A stretch of DNA of 27,729 nucleotides from JBIIJL01 sp044233795. GTDB lineage: Bacteria; Pseudomonadota; Gammaproteobacteria; Legionellales; Legionellaceae. Shown here in pieces: positions 23,525 to 27,729 of the stretch; positions within the stretch are counted from its first letter, which is position 1, and the number at the start of each line of letters is the position of its first letter. Below the pieces are notes generated by a model. It saw only the letters and a list, made by a program, of their open reading frames with translations. It was not told where the DNA came from and ran no database searches. The stretch is from positions 1 through 27,729 of the forward strand of contig JBIIJL010000021.1 in assembly GCA_044233795.1 (NCBI GenBank). The letters are read 5' to 3'. Position numbers and translations under genes: made by a program.

Positions 23525-24352
23525 TTTCACTGAATCAGTTGGTGACCTATCTTTCCCGTCTGATTCTAAGATCGGTGCAGTTATAACCGGCGCAGGGTTT
23601 TTTAATGCTTCAGTAAGGCTGATAAATTTATATCCATTTTGTTTGTACATTTCCAACAGATCACCAAGCAAATAGCTATTCAGTAGATTTGCATGAATCA
23701 GCAAAATCTGTTTGACAGGTTTACCATTGGCGCGTTTTTCAGCGCGCAAAGTTTGCTTCCATACATATTCTAGGTAGCGAGGTTTCATTGTCGATAATGT
23801 ATAATTTTCTCGTGCGCGAAAAGGAATTTTGTATAACAATTCATTAAATTTAAAATCCTTGCTGTCGATAGTAACTGGCGCAACTATGTAATGATGTTCA
23901 TGGAGATAATCCAACACTTTTTGCTTAGCCTCACCCGATCCTTCAGCAAGATATGGGTATCGAAAATACTTAGGCTCCGTCATTAATGGTGCAAGCAAAA
24001 TATCAGCCTTATTGATATCTGCAATATATCTATCAGCACCCAATTGACCTAATGAATCGTGGGTATAAGTGTGATTTCCAATCATCAAGCCTGCTTGACG
24101 AAACTCTTCAAGAAATGCCCACTGGCCTTTCTCAATAGCACCCCCAATCACAAAGCCAATGGCCGGTACCTGATAGGTCTTAAATGCTTCGATGATTTTC
24201 CTAAAACGCTCTTCAGAACGCTGTTGATTGCCTGGTGTATTCATCCGTGAAGCCACCAGTGGCAGATCATCGATGGTTATGGCTATTTCCTTAAGTTCCG
24301 CGTGGGAAATAGTATTGGCAAACATCAACAAAAATAAGATAAGCACACGCAT
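23510..24352 (-). CDS. Secreted polysaccharide deacetylase (NodB-like, carbohydrate esterase 4 fold)
   Basis: The 280-residue protein begins with a signal peptide (MRVLILFLLMFANTISHA) and so is probably periplasmic. The NodB-type domain is recognisable by ITIDDLPL near residue 25 with the Asp pair, GNHTYTHDSL with the metal-binding His-x-x-x-His, and RYPYLAEG where the family has RxPxG/Y. Such enzymes remove acetyl groups from peptidoglycan or other N-acetylated glycans; the substrate here is unknown. AGGGA stands six bases before the ATG. It is a single gene, and its last codons are part of a long hairpin. Confidence 0.85.
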   Translation of the reverse strand: MRVLILFLLMFANTISHAELKEIAITIDDLPLVASRMNTPGNQQRSEERFRKIIEAFKTYQVPAIGFVIGGAIEKGQWAFLEEFRQAGLMIGNHTYTHDSLGQLGADRYIADINKADILLAPLMTEPKYFRYPYLAEGSGEAKQKVLDYLHEHHYIVAPVTIDSKDFKFNELLYKIPFRARENYTLSTMKPRYLEYVWKQTLRAEKRANGKPVKQILLIHANLLNSYLLGDLLEMYKQNGYKFISLTEALKNPAPVITAPILESDGKDRSPTDSVKEMNN

Positions 24353-24456
24353 GAATAGTCCCTAATTTAGCTGATATAAATTGAGTGTAGCAGATGTTCT
24401 AGATGTCAAGTGTGAACCATACTCTAAGATGATTTTATATTGAACAGTTGCGGTAT

Positions 24457-24822
24457 TTAGTCAACGGTGAAGCTCTCCCCACAACCACATTCACCAGTCT
24501 GGTTTGGGTTATTAAACACAAATTTATAATTTAATCCCTGTTGTGCATAATCAATATGTACACCCTTAAGATAGGGGTAACTAGCCTTGTCAATTGATAC
24601 CACATATTGCTCGCTAAGAGGCAAAACAATGTCTGAAACATCGGTGATTGAGACATAATCAATCACATAAGATAACCCAGAGCACCCCGTTTTTTTAACT
24701 GAGAGTCTTAATCCTTTACATTCACTTTGCTTGTTAAGGTAAGACAAAATATGCCGCAATGCTCTATCACTAAATGAAATTTCAGGGGCTGACCCCTTCA
24801 CCTGCATCACCACATCACTCAT
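24457..24822 (-). CDS. A-type iron-sulfur carrier (IscA/SufA/ErpA family)
   Basis: A-type carriers take Fe-S clusters from a scaffold to apo-proteins. The 121-residue product has the HesB fold and the three conserved cysteines C47 (KKTGCSGLSY), C112 and C114 (GECGCGESF). The N-terminus is about 12 residues longer than IscA, as in SufA, so the subtype is left open. The ATG at 24822 is preferred over a TTG at 24834 in the same frame. It follows iscS by 43 bases on the same strand. Confidence 0.9.
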   Translation of the reverse strand: MSDVVMQVKGSAPEISFSDRALRHILSYLNKQSECKGLRLSVKKTGCSGLSYVIDYVSITDVSDIVLPLSEQYVVSIDKASYPYLKGVHIDYAQQGLNYKFVFNNPNQTGECGCGESFTVD

Positions 24823-24865
24823 TTTAAAATCCAATAACGAACCAAAAAAGCCAATTATACTCTAT

Positions 24866-26014
24866 TTACTGTGTTAATTCGCATATCTTCAGCGACAATA
24901 GTTCAATGGCGCGGCTCACTTCATCCTCTGTCGTATACCGACCTAAAGACAGCCGCACAGAATTGTTAGCACGCTCCTCACATAGACCCAAGGCGCGTAA
25001 CACATAGGATGGCTCATGTCTTGCGGCAGCACAAGCAGAGCCTGTTGATAGCGCAAGATCACATAATGCAATCAACAAATCATGACCATCGATACCCCAC
25101 ACGCTAAAATTAAGATTACCAGCCACACGGATCTCTTCATGCCCATTCAATTGAATCCCCGGAAGATGAGAAATACCAGCCCACAAGCGCGTCCTTAAGC
25201 TAAGTATTCGCGCTTGCTCTGTTGAACGTAGCTCCTCGCCAAGTGCAAATGCCTCCCCCATACCAACAATTTGGTGCGTGGGCAATGTCCCTGCTCGTAG
25301 CCCTCCTTCTTGTCCTCCCCCAAAACTCAAAGGAGTCAAGCGAATTCTCGGTTGTTGCCTAACATACAATGCCCCCACTCCCTTAGGCCCATAATTCTTA
25401 TGGGCAGAAAACGACATTAAATCCACTGAAAATTGCCGAACATTAATTGGCAATTTTCCAGCACTTTGCGCAGCATCAACATGAAAAACAATCCCCCGCC
25501 CTCTGATGAGCTCACCAATAGCAGTAATATCATTCACCACACCAATTTCATTGTTGGCGTGCATGATAGAAAGCAATATCGTATCAGGTTGCAATGCCAT
25601 TTTTAGTGTTGATATATCCAACAAACCATCTACTTTAGGCTTGAGGTAAGTAACGACGAAACCTTCTCGCTCTAATTGCTTAAAGCTGTCTAATACAGCT
25701 TTATGCTCCGTATGCATAGTCACCACATGGCGTCCTTTGCGTTGATAAAAACGTGCCGCACCTATGATTGCCATATTGATAGATTCTGTTGCACCAGACG
25801 TAAATACGATCTCATCAACATTCGCCCCTACAGATAGGGCAATTTGCTCACGGGCCCTTTCGATAGCCTGAGCTGCTACCTGCCCATAGCGATGAGTTGA
25901 CGAGGGATTGCCAAAATGTGCTGTAGGCCCCATAAAATTGAGCATTACTTCAATCACGCGAGGATCAATTGGCGTTGTGGCCATATAATCGAAATAAATG
26001 GGCTTATGATTCAT
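24866..26014 (-). CDS. iscS: Cysteine desulfurase
   Basis: IscS takes sulfur from cysteine as an enzyme persulfide and supplies Fe-S assembly and tRNA thiolation. The 382-residue PLP enzyme has His104 (TEHKAVLDS), the PLP-binding Lys206 in SFSAHKNYGPKG and the persulfide Cys328 in STGSACAAA, the same numbers as in E. coli IscS. The long active-site loop is that of group I desulfurases, not SufS. The start at 26014 is preferred because GGTGG lies seven bases upstream; a GTG at 26026 is also in frame. It overlaps the end of trmJ. iscR, iscU, hscBA and fdx are not in this window. Confidence 0.95.
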   Translation of the reverse strand: MNHKPIYFDYMATTPIDPRVIEVMLNFMGPTAHFGNPSSTHRYGQVAAQAIERAREQIALSVGANVDEIVFTSGATESINMAIIGAARFYQRKGRHVVTMHTEHKAVLDSFKQLEREGFVVTYLKPKVDGLLDISTLKMALQPDTILLSIMHANNEIGVVNDITAIGELIRGRGIVFHVDAAQSAGKLPINVRQFSVDLMSFSAHKNYGPKGVGALYVRQQPRIRLTPLSFGGGQEGGLRAGTLPTHQIVGMGEAFALGEELRSTEQARILSLRTRLWAGISHLPGIQLNGHEEIRVAGNLNFSVWGIDGHDLLIALCDLALSTGSACAAARHEPSYVLRALGLCEERANNSVRLSLGRYTTEDEVSRAIELLSLKICELTQ

Positions 26015-26750
26015 TGGTTGTTCCACCCTTAAGGACGATTGAGCGTTCTATCTCGGTTAAAATACCGCGTAAAATATTCACTTCCATTTCTTCTAATTGA
26101 ATCCGGTTAAACATCCGTCGAATCCTTTGCAAAAGCCTTTTTGGATGGGAGGGGTTCAAAAACCGAATCGCCACCAAGACTTGCTGTAAATGAGTATAAA
26201 AGCGCTCAACATCGTCAATCCTTGCGAGCTTATCTTCTTGCATCTTCACAATCGCCGCTGGTGATAGTAATGCCATGCGAAGCTCATAAGCAACAATTTG
26301 TACAGCTTGGGCGAGGTTAAGGGAAGCAAACGCTGGATCAGTTGGAATATGGAGATGATAGTGGCATTGTAAGAGCTCCTCATTGGTAAGCCCCGCGTGC
26401 TCACGCCCAAACACAATAGCAATTTCGGTATCACTTGCTTGGCCTGCAATTTTATGTGCACAAGTAGCAGGAGTAAAACCAGGTATTGCCATTTCACGAG
26501 CCCGTGCACTGGTTCCAAAAACCAAATGAGACCCTTGAAGTGCTTCTTCTAGCGATAGAGTAACTTTAGCATTCTCAAGAATATTATCTGCTCCTGCAGC
26601 CAATTCATTGGCGTGTCTATCGGGAAATACTTTCGGATTTACAAGATACAAACGACTTAAACCCATAGTTTTCATCGCGCGTGCGGAAGACCCTATATTT
26701 CCGGGATGTGAGGTTGAAACAAGTACAATACGAATTAATTCAGGATTCAT
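26004..26750 (-). CDS. trmJ: tRNA (cytidine/uridine-2'-O-)-methyltransferase TrmJ
   Basis: TrmJ methylates the ribose of residue 32 in the anticodon loop of several tRNAs. The 248-residue product starts MNPELIRIVLVSTSHPGN, close to E. coli TrmJ, and has the SPOUT knot motifs VFGREHAGLTNEEL and LNLAQAVQIVAYELR. The frame extends 21 codons upstream, but that part is unlike the family and overlaps the promoter. A strong promoter lies 35-63 bases before the ATG. In E. coli trmJ also lies directly upstream of the isc operon, so the link to iscS is conserved. Confidence 0.93.
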   Translation of the reverse strand: MNPELIRIVLVSTSHPGNIGSSARAMKTMGLSRLYLVNPKVFPDRHANELAAGADNILENAKVTLSLEEALQGSHLVFGTSARAREMAIPGFTPATCAHKIAGQASDTEIAIVFGREHAGLTNEELLQCHYHLHIPTDPAFASLNLAQAVQIVAYELRMALLSPAAIVKMQEDKLARIDDVERFYTHLQQVLVAIRFLNPSHPKRLLQRIRRMFNRIQLEEMEVNILRGILTEIERSIVLKGGTTNES

Positions 26751-26784
26751 AGTGTTATCTGTCTTACATTGAATATTGATACAG

Positions 26785-26813
26785 ATAGTAACGATTGCTA
26801 CAGCCCACCGCAA
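26785..26813 (-). promoter_or_regulatory. Promoter of the trmJ-iscS-carrier operon
   Basis: On the minus strand TTGCGG (26813-26808) and TACTAT (26790-26785) are 17 bases apart. This gives a start near 26778 and a leader of about 28 bases. No IscR-like palindrome is obvious nearby. Confidence 0.6.
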
Positions 26814-27097
26814 GAGAGCAAAGTATCAGATATCGTGTTCATGATATATGGCAAATGTGCCATTTATTATCCATCTAGGACGATATCAAATTTCTTTGGG
26901 TTCAGACGCACACTTGCGTATTAAAATTTTTCCTCACATATAAGCTTTTCATCGAATCATGGGTTACTTGGGCCCTTGGTGCGCGTGGTGGGTAAAATCG
27001 TCACAAAGCTTGCAAGCTCAGGAATGATTGAGCTGGCTTGTGGAGGTCTTTTGAGATACTGCCGCCGCGAATATCGCGACAGAAGTGATCCGTGAGG
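26814..27097. other. Intergenic stretch without a recognisable gene
   Basis: Between the trmJ promoter and the end of the decayed gene I see no family. There is a 6-bp inverted repeat, ATGGCA and TGCCAT around AATG (26848-26863), and a 12-base palindrome AGCTTGCAAGCT (27007-27018). A plus-strand frame containing VRVVGKIVTKLASSGMIELA stays open to about 27110, but I do not recognise it, and it could be debris of a lost gene. Confidence 0.4.
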
Positions 27098-27729
27098 CTA
27101 CAGTGACATACAAGGATGCTCCTGCGCCCTTAAATTGGATCGCGAAAGCGTAAGATCTTTGGTTCTCACTTCCTCAAGCCGGTTAATAACCGCCAAATCG
27201 ATTTGCAAGCCCATGACAGTACCACCCCCCCAACCGCATCAACGGCGTAAGCCACATCACTCCCGGTCCGGTTTACAGCAAAATCAGAGCCAATAACATT
27301 GTCACCCAACCCAAGTGGGAACCAAGCGTCGTCAAGCTCAGAATTAAAATTGATAATCGCTAGAACTCTCGGTAATGTTTCTTTGTCAATATCTTCCCTA
27401 TCGACATTGAAGGACGGTAACGGGTAAAACGCACGGTCTTGTCTGCAATACTCTTGCGCAACGTGAGCTGGAACATCACTCTGGGCTTTACCTACCTCTA
27501 TCCAAGCGGTTCAAAATCAAAATGGGCACTACGATGTTCAGCACCATTTTATTGATAACTTAGCCCCATAGGTTGCCCTATTTTTAAAACGATACGTTCT
27601 ATTTCATCAATACGTTCTAACATCGTTGCTTCGGTGGCATCATTCATATAATGCTCTAGCATGCGACACATGTGCGTGTCTTTCGCCCAATAGGCGTATT
27701 CATATGCTGAACAGTGAAAGGTACGGCCG
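27098..27729 (-). pseudogene. Decayed large gene, 3' end; family of Legionella-type proteins of unknown function
   Basis: Reading the minus strand from the window edge, three frames join into one protein end. From 27728: 59 codons containing AYEYAYWAKDTHMCRMLEHY and ending SYQ, then TAA (27551-27549), and in the same frame NGAEHRSAHFDFEPL. From 27504, in a new frame: WIEVGKAQSDVPAHVAQEYC, then LPRVLAIINFNSELDDAWFP. After a G7 run (27231-27225), a third frame gives MGLQIDLAVINRLEEVRTKD, ending in TAG at 27100-27098. So one nonsense codon (CAA to TAA is the simplest cause), one frame change near 27505 and one lost G are visible. I recall similar C-termini from large Legionella proteins but cannot name the family. 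The 5' part lies outside. Confidence 0.65.

Noticed and set aside
24404..24409. TTGACA (minus strand) upstream of the deacetylase as a promoter
   Set aside because: The nearest -10-like TACACT is only 14 bases away and nothing fits at 17.
27007..27018. AGCTTGCAAGCT palindrome as an attachment or resolution site
   Set aside because: No integrase, no direct repeats and no transposon ends are nearby.

Overview
The window looks like the chromosome of a gammaproteobacterium of the Legionella type (order Legionellales). The base composition is moderately AT-rich. CsrA, WecA, PGI, Fis, TrmJ and IscS are of gammaproteobacterial type, and a type III pantothenate kinase (CoaX) is present. A PmrA-like tandem site lies upstream of csrA, and csrA, wecA and pgi are adjacent, which from memory is Legionella-like. 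I see no tRNA, insertion sequence, CRISPR array or prophage. The species assignment is inference.

Layout. 1-319: 3' end of birA. 390-1784: csrA and a WecA-type sugar-1-phosphate transferase, both on the minus strand. 1904-3358: glucose-6-phosphate isomerase. 3388-4497: a DegT-family sugar aminotransferase. 4677-8590: a plus-strand set of methyltransferase, POT-family transporter and GT-C membrane glycosyltransferase. 8595-11824: a minus-strand set of PAP2 phosphatase, LAB_N membrane protein, a thioredoxin/CcdA-like fusion and lipA. 11917-14433: plus-strand M50 protease, pdxB and trhO. 14547-19402: the first part of the division and cell-wall (dcw) cluster, mraZ-rsmH-ftsL-ftsI-murE, on the minus strand under an MraZ operator. 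19786-22535: coaX, an outer-membrane-type protein and a frameshifted EamA transporter. 22536-23240: RNase P RNA and fis (minus). 23510-26750: polysaccharide deacetylase, then trmJ-iscS-A-type Fe-S carrier (minus). 27098-27729: a decayed minus-strand gene running off the window.

Much of the window serves the envelope. WecA primes polysaccharide on undecaprenyl phosphate. The aminotransferase, GT-C enzyme, PAP2 phosphatase and LAB_N protein fit surface sugar or lipid modification. The dcw genes make septal peptidoglycan. The rest is core metabolism (PGI, PdxB, CoaX, LipA, BirA), Fe-S assembly, RNA modification and processing (TrmJ, TrhO, RsmH, RNase P) and global regulation (CsrA, Fis).

I did not find a clearly new multi-gene system. 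The best leads are a fusion with thioredoxin and CcdA-like domains in the reverse of the DsbD order, coupled to lipA; a POT transporter lacking the family's proton-coupling motif; a PGI with Cys in place of the ring-opening His; the PmrA-like site at csrA; and two broken genes (EamA transporter and the right-edge gene) whose lesions can be read directly.
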